A DNA stretch of 64,000 nt from Ornithodoros turicata (GCF_037126465.1 NC_088206.1:70497687-70561686), one strand, 5' to 3'; shown: positions 21,201-33,352, counted from the stretch's first letter. Made by a program: numbers and translations. The notes: generated by a model not told the origin, from the letters alone.

Positions 21201-23872
21201 GGGGTGTGGACCGAAATAACATAGTCCCGAAATAACTTCCCAGAATCCCAGCTGCCAAACACTCGAGTGCGAAATAACATGCGTTAATATTACATAGTGC
21301 CTTTATAAACGTGCCGAAATGACACGCTGCAATATAACGAGCGCCGAAATAATCGCTCAAATGATTGTGCCAAAATAACATGTGGACCAGGTTTTACAGT
21401 TTTTCTTTCTTTTTTTTGGGCAAATATCTTTTTCTTTTCGTCGACTGTGTCCTCCAAAAGGGATTTCGCGAATATTGAAAACAACGCCAAGCTCCAAGAC
21501 AGGTCACAAACCAGGTCAGTTCCAACTTCTGGATGACGTCGACAGGAATAGGACACTCTTCCCGCTGACCCCTACGCAGCTGTAGCGCCAACCACGGACA
21601 ATACCTAAGGCTCTTATACCTCTTGGCAGTGATCTACGTATGTTCGCCACCCGTCCGTAATGGAGATCATCGCGACGCAAAAGGGCAAAATGGCCTTGTT
21701 TTTTGAGGGATACAAGTACTTGTTTCTGCGGAATAACAAGTCAGGTACTGTTGTCTGGCGGTGCCAAAGGTACTCGACGGGCGGTTGTAAGGTTATCGCT
21801 CTGACCAAGCCATCTTCTGACACGCCGGAACTGCGAGGTAAGTGCTTTGAAAGCTATATGTGTAACTGCTGCTGTTCTGTGCCACACGTATCAAGCCAAT
21901 GGGGTTGCCCACTAGCGTTATCAGCAGCGCCTTAACCGGCTGGGGCGCTTTGAGGTATTGTGATAAATAAATAAATAAATAATCTTCCCTCACCCACTTC
22001 CGGTGGTCGTGGGTGGGTTAAGCGAGGGGCACCCGGCGATACTGGGGCTTTTTCCCGGGAACGTTTGGCCTGCTTAGTTGTTTGCCGACGTAAAGAAACC
22101 TCTGTTTGCTGCTGAACCTGCGGTTGTCTTGGTGCTCCTTCACCTACGGGGCGAACGGGCAGTTGGCCTGGTTAGTGGGAATTTCCCCACAAACATCATT
22201 ATTATTTTTTGCAGGAGAGCACGGTCATGCGCCTGACCCGTCTGTCGCAATAGTGGAAAGAGCCAAGCAAGACATGAAGTCGACGTTAACAGAAGAGCCG
22301 TCTCTGCCTGCTCCCGAAGCCTACAAGAGCGAAATTGTTTCTCTAGTCCGGAATCACGTAAGTGGCTCGCGAACTCGGTTTTTGGCGGTTTTGCAATGAA
22401 TAATAGTACAACACACACTGAATTCCGTAATTTAGGTGGACGAAAGCATCCTAGCCGAAATGCCCAGCTTTGCCACGCTGAAGTCAAGTATGTACAGGGT
22501 AAAGCGGCGTCACGTTCCCCCCTTACCTGCAACGGCTGAGGAGGTTCGCCTGCAGGGTGACAACGTCAAGACAGTAGACGGCAAGCCTTTTCTGCTTTTT
22601 GACGAAGCGTGTGCCGTGGGACGCATGATTTGCTTTGCGACCGAAGATGGACTGAAGCACTTAGAGGAAGCAAATGAACTGTTCGTAGACGGGACGTTCT
22701 TCGTTTGCCCATCAGTTTTCTCCCAGCTCACGACCGTCAGCGTCGTTGCGGGGGGTATCCATTGTACGGTAGCGTACATTCTTCTCCCAGGAAAATGGAG
22801 GGATGTATATGATGCTGCCCTGTCTGAGCTTGTGCGCTGTATGGTTGGGCTCGGATTTTCCTGTCCTGCACCGACATTTGTGCGAAGCGACTTCGAAACA
22901 GCCCTCATACAGGCACTGACTGACACGGGCTTTCCCCAACTCAAGACATCGGGGGTGTCATTTTCATTTCGCACAGGCTGTGTGGCGAAATGTGCAGCGT
23001 CTAGGCCTGTCTGCAGCTTACATGAACGATGCAAGTGTACGCAGCTTCATCAGGAAGTGCATCGCAATCGCCTTCGTTCCGCCGCCGTCGGTACACGCGG
23101 CATGGAGAATGGTGAAGGAAGAAGCACCCACAACGGACCAAGGGTCAGACTTCGTACGGTATTTTGAGGACACCTGGATGATCGGCCGCTATGACACCAC
23201 CCAATGGAATCAGTATGGGAACCGCGGGGCCCGGACCAACAACATGAAGGAAGCATGGCACAGGTAGGTTTATAATCGCGATTTTGTCTTTCCTTGTCCC
23301 AACTTACCAACGGATGTTCTTTGTTAACTGGCATTTTACTTGTGCACATAGGAAAATCAACAACGTCGCGAGAACGGGCCACCCGAACATCTACAAGTTT
23401 GTGGAGATCCTGAAGCGCGACGAGGCGGAAGTCAGGACAGCGCTACTGCAAGCACGCAATGGAGCAGAGCAAAGAAAGCGTCAGAAGAAGTGGGAAAGGA
23501 AGGATTCCAACATTGCAAGCCTGGAACAACAGCTACAGTCAAGAACGCTTACCCTTGAATCGTACCTTAGTGCATGTAGACAATTTTGTGGCATATAAGT
23601 TGCATTGTGTAAAGAAAATAAACAGGTATTTTTCTGCGTAAACTTGTTTGCTATTGACATTTGGATCATTCCAATTGTGAAACGTAATTTTGGAAAACGT
23701 GTCATTGCGCCGCGAGTTTATTTCGGTTCTGTGTTATTTTGGCACTGTATCCATTTAATTTATGTTGAAATGAGATGTGTTATTCAGAAACGTGTGATTT
23801 CGAGAATGTGTTATTTTGGTACAGGCTTTTTGGGAAATTATTTTGGAACCGTGTTGTTTCGGTAACCACCCC
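21201..23872 (+). mobile_element. MULE (Mutator-like) transposon with FLYWCH transposase
   Basis: The ends GGGGTGTGGACCGAAATAAC and GTTGTTTCGGTAACCACCCC are imperfect inverted repeats flanked by the identical 7-mer TCGAGGG (21194-21200 and 23873-23879). Subterminal regions repeat CGAAATAAC-type words on the left and their complement on the right, as expected for transposase-binding arrays. It encodes the spliced transposase at 21660-23598. About 2.67 kb, innermost of three nested elements and thus the youngest. Confidence 0.75.
21660..23598 (+). pseudogene. FLYWCH-MULE transposase gene, one frameshift
   Basis: Four exons: 21660-21837, 22215-22357, 22436-23263, 23352-23598, all GT-AG. Exons 1-2 encode a FLYWCH zinc finger (F..GYKYLFLR, W.C, C, then HGH). 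Exon 3 carries the MULE DDE domain: LFVDGTFFVCPSVFSQL (first Asp), VRSDFETALIQAL (second Asp), then a GCHFHFAQAVWRNVQ-type motif that is read only after a frame change. The break is a single extra G in the G5 run near 22950-22954; everything else is open. Exon 4 ends in a Lys/Arg/Gln-rich coiled-coil-like tail. Predicted length near 464 aa if that single base is an assembly error. FLYWCH plus MULE matches the Phantom-type MULEs known from animals; family placement is inference. Confidence 0.8.
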
Positions 23873-24385
23873 TCGAGGGTTGCTCCGGGTACCTATACTC
23901 TAACTGACCCAGCTCAGCAGGTGGGTAACAGAGGGTTATGACGTCACACCACGACGTCAAGTGAGAGTCCCGCCTCTTTTAACTTTCGGATTCCGAGCAT
24001 ATTTCGGTGGCTTTAGCACGACTGTTGTTTCGTTGGATGCGTGCCTTTTTCTTCCTTCCTTCGTCATCACCTTCCCCTTCGTCAAACGCGTCGAGCAGCA
24101 CAAGTGCCGCAACTTCCTCGTCAAAAACGTCGTCTGCCTCTGCCGCCATGTTCGGCGAGACGGGCGTAACTCGTAATGGGCGAAAATTTCTAAACGGGGG
24201 GGGGGGGGGGGGTACCTACCCACAGGTCACGTGACATCTCACTCGGTTAAGTGGTGCGTAACCCGGGTAGAATAAAAAAAACGCACCCTATAGTAGTGTG
24301 CTATGCAGTGACATTCTGTTTAAGAGCGTAGCTTTGTGAGCACACCGTTTTATTGTGGTACAGTGCGACAGAACGTCCAAGCTCT

Positions 24386-24650
24386 TTTGTATTCCGTGTC
24401 AGCGCCGCGAAGCAACCGTGGCTATGAGCAGCGTGCAGACGTGGACAGATGAGGAGAGGACAGCAGGAAGGAGTGGAGGACAGGGGTGTTAGTATATGCA
24501 TTCTGGGCCGACATTCGTCTGGAAAGTATTCGGACAGCGCAGGGAAAAAACCTCGGACAGCAGAGCCGTTGACGGGATTCGAACCCGTGTCCTCTTGCAG
24601 TCTCGGCGTGGAAAGCGATCATGCTAGCCACTTATGCCACGGGAGCTGGT
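24386..24650 (-). mobile_element. Full-length tRNA-derived SINE (Ruka-like)
   Basis: Read on the minus strand it has a complete tRNA-like head: CCAGCTCCCGTGGCATAAGT, then GGCTAGCATGATCGC (A-box region), then the B-box ACACGGGTTCGAATCCCGTC. The body contains CAGACGAATGTCGG and CCACTCCTTCCTGCTGTCCT, and the tail is TTGCTTCGCGGCGCTGACAC then GGAATACAAAAG. Best reference copy in the window together with 52222-52517. Confidence 0.8.
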
Positions 24651-25044
24651 CGTTAGAAGTTCATAGTCTGGCTTTATTCTTGGAATTTAGCAAATAAGTT
24701 CGCGAATGTTCACGAAATAGTTCTTGAAGAAAATAAACAGGTTCAACTGTTGGTACTCGTAGATGAGGATGAAGCACATCGACCAATTCGTGAAAAGGGG
24801 GGAGGGGGGATAGCGTTCACTAACAAAAAAAAAAAAGAAAAGAGTGAGATCTGCCTGCTCAGCCAATGCGGCAAATTTCACTCCTGAAAAAAAAAAAGAA
24901 AAACGCAGAAAGAGAAATAGAGAAGTTAAGACACTCCTTACTTAAAAGAGAAGTTAAGTGCCAAACGTGATGAATGACCGCGAGTTTGTTCCTCCTCACC
25001 CTCTCCGTAACAATAGTATGCCTGCGCCAGTACTCGAACCTGGA
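24651..25044. other. Gene-free spacer
   Basis: No supported feature; A-rich tracts near 24822-24840 and 24886-24902. Confidence 0.4.
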
Positions 25045-25052
25045 CTTCTCAG

Positions 25053-26043
25053 CGGGGCATTGAACCGAAACAAAATTATAGGTTCAGGGATTTTGGTTCG
25101 GTTCCCGTTCAGTTCCGGCGCGCAGAAATAACGGTTCGAACCGGTTTATTGGCGTTCATAACGGTTCAGAGCATTTCAGAAAAAGTTGTGCCAACATGCT
25201 CTACGGAACAGAAATTGCGTGTGGAATCCGAAATTCTAAAGTTAACGTGATATCCATTTGGAGAACCTTTCCGAGAAGAAAACATCAAATTTTCCAAAAT
25301 TCGTTCGTGTTTTTCTTTCTTTTTTTTCCATAAAACATCATAAACATCGCATTGAAACCCAACTTCCGGCTTCCGCTTGAAACGGCCCTTCCCTGCTTCG
25401 CCTCTTCCGGTGACGTAATAGACTTCTACCCGAGAAACGTCATCATGACGTTGGTAGACAGGCTGAAACCGAAACAAATCGGAAGGGGAGGGCTGGGTTC
25501 CACGAATGGCCACTTGTTCATTGCCTGCTATTGAAAAGTAGAACCGAGGGTCACGTCCCTTTCGGGGACCATCTATAACCCCATCAAGACTGCATGGCTT
25601 TCGGGCGCCACCTTGTTCGTCTCTATCTTCGAGCGTAGTTCGGCTCTACCACATTGGTGGCGCTGTCGAACACTATGACGTCATTTGTTTACAAACAGGG
25701 AGAGTGTCTGTTGGCATTGCCTGTGAGATTCCCCAATCGCTCGGCTGACGACGTCGCCAGGCGTGTTGCGATCCGATACTACCGAAAGCATGAACGGAGA
25801 TATACTTCTAGCGACCGTCCGGCAGCAGATTGCGAGCCGGAAGAGCGCATTTTGTGCCTGGCAACCTTCCTTCATAATCGACTCCAATGACGTCGGTCCG
25901 AACACTACTATTGCTTGAATTCAGCCGGGTTGAGTTTCAAGATTGCAAAAAATAGTGGTTTGGTTCGGTTCGGGTTTCAGAAAAAATACCTGTTCAGTTC
26001 CCGTTTTCGGTTCGGTTCAGTTTGGTTCCGGTTCGACACCCTG
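25053..26043. mobile_element. Non-autonomous hAT-type element carrying a nested MITE
   Basis: Left end CGGGGCATTGAACCG and right end CCGGTTCGACACCCTG are inverted and related to the ends of 5768-6955. Flanking 8-mers CTTCTCAG (25045-25052) and CTCCTCAG (26044-26051) match at 7 of 8, the hAT duplication length. Subterminal GGTTCGG/CGGTTC words are abundant. No transposase ORF. Confidence 0.7.
25421..25708 (+). mobile_element. About 290-bp MITE, copy 2 of 3
   Basis: Same family and orientation as 9826-10123, sharing AACGTCATCATGACGTTGGT, GGCTGGGTTCCACGAATGG and TTGTTTACAAACAGGGAGAG. TA precedes the left end; the right TA has changed to TG. Nested in the hAT element at 25053-26043. Confidence 0.75.
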
Positions 26044-26051
26044 CTCCTCAG

Positions 26052-29000
26052 CGATGATGCCGTGATATACACCGGAGGTTCGTAAATCCGCGCGGATATC
26101 CACGCGACATCATGTTGATTCGCGGATGGAAATCAAACGTTTTCAAATACACGCGGATGAAATGCGGATGGAACCGCGTGTCACCATCCGCAATATGCGA
26201 GTGCCTAGTGAATCCAAAATGTCATGCGCAAGTATCCCATGCGTGGCGTTGCTGTGAAAAAAAAAAAAAAAATCCAAGTTTATTTTCTTACGAATGCCAA
26301 TGAATGTGCGGATATACCCAGTGTCCTCGCGGATTTCGATACACTTATGTCATGTAGCATGCTTGCGGTTACAGTGCGAATTCAGATACTGTCAATGCCA
26401 CCCGGGCTTAGCCCTAGTTATCGGTACATGTACCAACAATACTTGTAACCAGTCGTTGCTGCCTCTGCCACTCCCTTGCTTGAATCACTTCGATAACGGA
26501 CGTATCAGTACTGTACCGACAACACGACCATAGCGGTCGAGAATATGGCTGACGCCATTTAAATATGGATGAGAGTTTGAAGTGGAGCACGCGGACTGAC
26601 CGACTATTTAAAATATCTCTCTCTCTCTCTCTCTCACTGACTGACATTTTTTATATTCAGGGTTCATTATTCGTACATTATCCTAATTGAAATATATGCC
26701 ACGATACGTCGCATGGGTTGGAAATTGAATGACACTGGAGAACCATCGACAAAAGGGGGTCACGCGTTTCTCGGTCAATAACAGTGTGGGCAACCCTGTA
26801 GGAAAGAAGCGGACGAAAAAAGGAAGAGCGAAAATACAGGTATTACTAGAGAATATGTTCTACTTCGAAAAAGAACACACATAATAAGAAAATACGCTAC
26901 AGTACAAAGAAAACGAGCACCTGCTTTGAGAAAACGCGCTCCTTTTAAAGAGAGTCAAAAGCAGGGTGGAGTTTCAGATGCCCAAACTCATCAATGTAAT
27001 CATCTCATTATCGTAATAAAGCCGGCCATAAAAACGAGCACCAACAACAAAAACGAGGCCCTTTTTTTATTTTTTTATTTCGCAATTACCACGCCCTGAA
27101 TAATAAAGCGGTTTTTCCAACGAGTTCTAATTGCCTAACAGACGCCCCATTACGTGAAAGTACACCGCGAAATCCCCCTCACTGTCTGAGCAGTTCCAAC
27201 TGCTGCTAGAGTCCAACCAATAAAACGTCAAAGCGAAACAAACTCACAACATGGCGCCGCCGAAGGAACGCCCCATATCTTGGTCGCAAAACTTTCGTCA
27301 CCCAGCAACGCAGATGGGCTCTTCCAGTAAAGGCATTCCGTGACCATCTTGCTATTATCGCACGTTGATAAACGGGAAATACGACAGGCGATTAGACGCC
27401 GACGAACGTTCGATGGAAGACACTTCCGATACTTCGATCCAATAACCAGTGATGTCTCATATGCTCTCATAACGGAAGAGAACTGACCTTGAGGGTAGCG
27501 ACAAGGGGGCGGACCCCTTCACGTGATCCGGCGCCATGTTTTGTCCAATTGGGGCGCGCCTGTCCCATGTTTCATGCAATTTTTGTGCTAGCGTTTAGGG
27601 GATTATGCGTGTCGAATTTTGACCGGGTCATTTCCATATTTGATTAATAAAACAGGAAGCAGGTAATGGTATTCAGAAGAAGCGAGTGTGTGGGGTGGGG
27701 TGCGGGTGGGGGGTATGTTTGTTTTGTTCTTCGTTCCGAGCTGGTTTCTGGCAACGTTCAAGGTTGAAAGAAACGGAAGGGAAAAAAAGGAAAAACGGGT
27801 TAGAGACGGGCGGTGATAATCATGTGAAAGGGGAGATGTGGGACGCTTGGACGATTCGATTTTTTTTTGTCTTTTTTTTTTTGTGCAACAAGCTGTGAGC
27901 GAGTGTTTGGTACGGATGGGCCTTGATGGATGAGGTTCTTGTTTTGGTTATGTCACACATATATTAGTATGAGAATCTGGCTCTTTTCTTTGTCTTATTT
28001 CTGGTGAGCGTTCCCAATTGGCAGTGTGAGAGTTGTATTGGCTGTCTTTTTTTTTATTATTACGTCACGTGGCCGTCAAACGCGGCCAGTACTTTCAATA
28101 AAAAATCAGAGATGCGCGCAGTAAAAATTGTGCAAAACCCTTGTACAGAAATGTTTTATGTTTTATTTTTTTGCCATTTGATTTTACCGCATTGTAGCGC
28201 ACCGAAGCATGGTACGCTCTTCGAAAAAGTTGGAACACTTTATGGATCCCCTTAGAAGGTCCCTCTCTGTGAGAGGGAGACCTCTTCGGAGTGTTTCACT
28301 TACTCCGTTTTTTTTTCCACTTCTCCTTTTAATATTTGTTGTCCTGTTGCTGTCAATAAGATGAAATATTTAAATTTATACCGATATATTCTCAGAGGGA
28401 GTCGTGGCTTCCGACGACTTCGCGGTTCTGCCGAACTTCATTTTTTGAGTCGAGTTGTTTGATTGATCGGTTATTCGGTGGCGTGTTTTTGCCATGGGGT
28501 CTGCCTTGCCGGTGTGGTGGCATCTTACTCAGGGGAATCGCTTAAACTTTCGTAGTTGGTTCTTTAATATTCACGAACAAAGTTCTGAGTTGCAATGATG
28601 GAAACTTCGGTCAGATTGTCCCGACCATGCAGTGCCTTTCAAGGTTAATTTCACTCTTGACGGTCTTGACGGACTTGGGATTAATTTTTTGACGTAGAGC
28701 TGAAGGGTTATGTGGCTGAAGCATAGTAAGAAATTTCATGTAACGTTTTGGCGTAAGTATGAATTAATTACATTTTACTACATATAAATTTACCTAATTA
28801 ACAAAATTAAGTTAAACGGCATAAAACGCAAATCTAAGCCCAAAACCTGGTGGACCTCTCCAGAAGTGAGAGCCCCGAACCCCTTTTCTTTTCTTTTTTT
28901 TTACTGTTACTGTTTACTGTTATTCGCGTATTAGCTGAATTTTAAGGTCACATAAGTTGCATATTTCCGAATTGATATCGGACATCTCTGAAAAGACTTT

Positions 29001-30394
29001 TTTTTTTCCATCTAAATAGCCCTCGCAATTCACGCTTTTCGAACAGATTTTATAAAGAAAATTTTATAAGTTCTCAGACCATTTCACGCGGCACCTACTT
29101 CGAATTTTTCACGTTCTTTTGCTTTTTACTACTGTCTCGACTTCGACCGTGTCTCTTCGAACACTGAATATAACCCACGCTTTCCCACTACGATATTCGC
29201 ACGATTCGTTTCATTGTTGCAAAGTACCCCACGTACGCAATCCCTATCCAGATCCGCCCAGACCTGGTACCCGACACACACACATGTCGCATCCTCTCTC
29301 GCGCTTACTCCATTAAATTCCCCTCTCTCGCACTTTCACAACTCACTCAGACTCGTTCATCAATTAGCCCACGCGCTTACACGCAGGGACGCAGCGTAAA
29401 AAAAAAAAAGGAAGCCAGTAATTAAATTCGATCGAGCCAATCAGCGTTCGATCACGTATCGCACGCCGCTCCACCCTTGTAACGAACAGAAACTATAAAA
29501 AAAAGGGGAAGAGAACAGTACTACTCCCCTCTTTCCCTAATAATTGAGGCGCCGTACATAAAGCAAAATAATCCCATCACGCTGTTCGTCTGCAACAAAC
29601 AACCTCTGCTACAAAAAAAAAATCGTCTGCTATAAAGTTAGTTTCGCTTTCGTATTCGCTGTCACCTTGTCAGGTGCGATCTTCATTACGGGAAAAGCGG
29701 TCAGCGACGTCTCGGCATTTTTAATGGTCCATTCGAGTGTTTATTGGATGAGGCACACGCGTCCTAAACACGTATAGCGTTCCCGCGGGACTCTCCTCAA
29801 GGCTAGGGCGACGTGCGTTCCTGCACCAGTCACAAGCAGCGGGGCTGTATAAAGTGGCCTGTGAAGTATGGCAGGTGGCGCTGGTGACGGTTGTCGAGCT
29901 GTCCACGTCGTCAACGCGCTGACACGTGTGATTTGGACGTGGGGGATGTGTGTCGGTTGTTCGGCCTTGACACGATTTTTTTACACTGTTTCGTTTTTCC
30001 TTTTTTTTTTTTTTTTATGTGGCTGATATGAAGTGTGGAGGTATACGCATTTCGAGATTGCGCTCAGTCGGTTCCATTTGTGGAGCCACAATCTTCATAT
30101 TATTTTCCCTTCAAGTCCAATCCGATCCGGATAGGCAATGTCAACTTTCGAGCGTCAAACTTTGCACAAAGTCTCGTTTTTCCCGGGTTATTTTGAGTGA
30201 CAAAAAAGCCTCTCGCGGCACCGTTTTCTATCAACTATACTCCGAGACAACATGGCAGCTGCAGTCCCACAAACATACCTCTGCCAGCGGCTAATGTCGC
30301 CGCATAACCACAACAGAGAAATTAATCACGATGAATGGGGAAATTCGCCTTGTCCAGAAGCGTTGGACGAATAAGTGAGCTAAGTGTATTTCTA
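26052..30394. other. Long gene-free region
   Basis: No gene recognised over 4.3 kb. It holds a repeat rich in CGCGGAT/ATCCGCG words (about 26080-26340), a (TC)n tract (about 26615-26635), G-rich and T-rich low complexity near 27690-27890, a hairpin-like GGTCCCTCTCTGTGAGAGGGAGACC at 28259-28283, and several T/A homopolymers up to 30015. Confidence 0.5.
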
Positions 30395-31658
30395 CGAGGG
30401 CGGTTCCATAAGTTTCCGGCCCGAGGTAGAAAATGCGCGCGAACTTGAGCGCCATCTGTTGGAGCACCTCCCTCAAACCCCTCCATGCTTTTGTGGGTTG
30501 GAGAGCGGCATTTCAAACAGCGAGGGTGCACTCTTCGGTTAAAATGGAAAAAATCGAGTACCGCGCTGTGATAGAATTCTTGACAAAAGAGGGACTTTCG
30601 CCTAAGGAAATTAAAGCGCGACTGGACAACGTGTACAGGGAAGCCTCTCCGTCGTACAGAACGGTACACAACTGAGCTAAGCAGTTTCGACTGGGGCGAG
30701 AGTCCATTGAAGATGATCCACGCGATGGTCGTCCAGTGGAAGTGGTGACACGAGAAAACTTGTCTCTTGTCGAGGAGGAAGTGCTGAGCGACAGGCGTCT
30801 GAAGGTGAAGGAAATCTCAGAAAGGCTGGGGCTTTCCAAAACAACCGCTTTTCGCATCATCGGCGAGGGCCTTCACATGAAAAGGCTCAGCGCGAGATGG
30901 GTGTCACGACTTCTCTCGTCAATTCAAAAGCAACAGCGCGTCGTCTGTGCCAAAGAGTTTTTGGAGCTTTGTCAAGAGAACGAAGAAGAAATATTGAGGT
31001 CAATTGTCACAGGGGATGAGACTATGGTGCTTTACAATGATACCCTTTCGAAAAAGGAGTCGATAGAATGGCACAAACCAGGAGAAGCACCCCAAGAAAA
31101 GCAAAGGACACACAATCCACAAAGATGATCATGGCAACAATATTTTGGGACTGTCACGGGATCCTCCTCATCGACTTCAAAGAGAGGCACACCACAGTGA
31201 ATGCGACTTATTATGCTTCACTCCTGTACCGACTGCGAGACGCCATCAAGAAAAAGAGGCGCGGCAGGTTGAGTCGAGGTGCCCGGTTGCTCCAGGACGA
31301 TGCCCCTGTCCACACGGCTTCTGTTGCCAAGGCTGCACTGGAGGAGTACGGCTTCGAAGAAATCCACCACCCACCCTACAGTCCAGACTTGGCACCCAGT
31401 GACTACTTCCTGTTCTCAAACTTGAAGGGGGATCTCAGAGGACGGAGATTTCAAAACGATAGTGAGGTGCACGAGGCAGTTTTCCAGCATTTAGCGGACA
31501 AAACTTCGGACTATTTTTTCAAGGGTACAAGAATGCTGGTTGAAAGGTGTCAAAAGTGCATCGAAGTTAAAGGTGACTATGTCGAAAAGTGATACACTTG
31601 TTTCGTCTCTATGACTATTACAAGTTGGTCGGGCCGGAAACTTATGGAACCACCCTCG
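30395..31658 (+). mobile_element. Mariner-family transposon, 1.26 kb, both ends present
   Basis: Perfect or near-perfect inverted repeats CGAGGGCGGTTCCATAAGTT and AACTTATGGAACCACCCTCG, flanked by TA on both sides. Length is normal for mariner. Both ends and the body are present, but the transposase is broken (see 30544-31592). Confidence 0.9.
30544..31592 (+). pseudogene. Mariner transposase, D,D34D, inactivated
   Basis: From MEKIEYRAVIEFLTKEG the frame reads an N-terminal helix-turn-helix region, then meets TGA where mariner proteins carry Trp (VHN*AKQF, about 30674), and continues through the linker (EDDPRDGRP) and first catalytic Asp (VTGDETMVLYND). A frameshift between about 31085 and 31125 moves into the next frame, which holds MATIFWDCHGILLIDF, the second Asp (LLQDDAPVHTA) and the third (YSPDLAPSDYFLF). 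The spacing between the last two Asp is 34 residues, the mariner signature. One nonsense plus one frameshift makes it a pseudogene. Likely length when intact is near 345-350 aa. Confidence 0.9.
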
Positions 31659-33231
31659 TACATGAACAACACCGCCCTTAAATGGCCTGCCATAGCGTCG
31701 TGTATTTAATAAACGTTCCACATTAGCCACGACCAAGTTCTTATCTTCTTCAGGGCTGCTTTACGTCGAAGCTATATAGCGTGAAGCCGGTTGCAGACTG
31801 AGTCGGAGCTCGCGAAGCCGTGTGTGCTATGGCAGGTCATTTTTTATATATCGTTTTAGTTTTGTTTATTTTTTTATTGAATTAATTAAAAATTATTAAA
31901 AGCTTAATAATATTGAATATTACTTTTTATATATTTGTTGTAGTTAGAAGTTTTAGTTACAGAAATGCGTTTAGCCCACAATTTCAACTTAAGAACTGCA
32001 CGTGGAAGCTAGCTGCGATAGCTAGCCATATCACTCTACGTCGTGACAAGTAGACCTATTGGCGGTACATGGTGTCGCTGTCCGGTGGGGTAACCCTGTT
32101 AAGGTTGACAGACTACATTTCGTACCGTTCGTAGGTTGAACACGGTTATAGTTGCCTCATCAGATAACGAGGTCCCACCACTGTGTTATCACTCGCATCA
32201 GATCACAAATGGATATTCTGAGCCAAGTTTTACCGGCGAAAGTAATTGGACATTGCACAAGGCAAGTATAAAGTTTATCTTTGAACGCTTCTTACTTGAA
32301 TTACCGAATTAATCTTTAAGCACGGAAATACTTCCCAAGAAGCGTTATTTTGTAATGCTAACTTTGGCATCTTCAAGTGCTACCCTGGTGTGGAGGATGC
32401 CCTCTATCGTTAGAATCCCAGATAATTCGTGCCGTTGAGATCTGCGTCTCCCGCATTATACTTTCGCAAAGTCTCCTCCTTCCGCGGAAGTTATAATAAT
32501 TTCTTCTAAGGCATATAACAACGCGTTTAAAAGGCACCGTTATAAGCGGTATCGTTATCCAAAGCGTGCTCACCTTGCATCCCAGTCAGCAGCTGACAGC
32601 GTAACCTCCTTCACGTAGTCTAGCAACACTGCCGGTCTGGGTCACATCGTCTGTGACAACGAGAAAAGAACATTTCACATACACCTCTACGTTGTACAAT
32701 AAAACGGTCCATGTTGCGTTGTCGCTTTGCAGCGTGTTACAAGCTTCAAGCAGTACCAAGTTTATTAAGCGAAGTCAAACGAGTTAGCAGGACCAAACGC
32801 CGCTTTCGAGGCAGTTACCGCCGTCAGCGGTATAACACATATTAACACGGCGTACGTTTCGTAATTTTTCAACCGCATTTCACACTGAACTATGTACATA
32901 TAGTTTGAAGGCAGCGTCCAGCACATTACACGTTTTTATTTTTATTTTTTTTTATTTTTTTTTGTGTGTGGGTGGGTCTCTTATGCTTGATTGACAGTTA
33001 CTGAGGTTTCGGTTTCAAGTTAGGCGCAAGGTGTAACATAGTCACATGACAGGTATGTAACGCGATCGCCCGTAGAGCACTGTTGGCTTGACGACCACCA
33101 TAACTCGGGCATCGTAGCCAAGATACTTTCTAGCAGCTTGTACACGGTTCCGATGTGTTCTGACTTTGGGCAATTGGGCGGTTAGTTACCTGTAGTCATA
33201 CCGCTGCATTGGTCGTATTCCCTTTTACGTG
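31659..33231. other. Gene-free spacer
   Basis: No gene recognised. A very A/T-rich segment lies at 31840-31945 and a T-run near 32935-32962. Confidence 0.45.
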
Positions 33232-33352
33232 TCGCAAAATACTACTGCATTCCCCTCTGTGCCCCACTCCTTCCTGATGTCCTCTCTCCATGTGTCTATA
33301 TCTGTACGCCGCTCGTATGGCCACAGCTGCTTCGCGGCGCTACAGAATAAAA
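33232..33352 (+). repeat. 3' fragment of the dispersed SINE
   Basis: CCCCACTCCTTCCTGATGTC, then CCGCTCGTATGGCCAC, then GCTTCGCGGCGCTACAG and an A-rich tail correspond to the last third of the SINE copies at 14986 and 24386. Confidence 0.65.

Larger units (their letters stand above)
21061..24288. mobile_element. TIR element forming the middle layer of the nest
   Basis: Begins GGGTGCGTTTTTTTT then ATTCTACCCG, and ends CGGGTAGAATAAAAAAAACG then CACCC. Inner flanks share GTGACGTCATAAC / GTTATGACGTCAC. Without the MULE at 21201-23872 it is about 550 bp and non-coding, so a MITE. The flanks end in TAG and TATAGTAG; no clean target duplication remains. Confidence 0.6.
20844..24326. mobile_element. 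Foldback MITE split by later insertions (outermost layer of a nest)
   Basis: Left part 20844-21060 (ACTCTTAAAAGAGAACTTCG, CATAGCACGC) and right part 24289-24326 (GTGTGCTATGCAGTGACATT, CTGTTTAAGAG) are the two ends of one element related to the intact copy at 42991-43236. The internal arms GCCTTTTTGTGACA and TGTCACAAAAAGGC lie near 20953-20994. About 3.2 kb of other elements (21061-24288) sits inside its right arm. Confidence 0.65.

Noticed and set aside
27228..27470. Minus-strand 80-residue frame and a plus-strand MAPPKERP start
   Set aside because: No domain, no exon partners, and the plus frame stops after about 27 codons.
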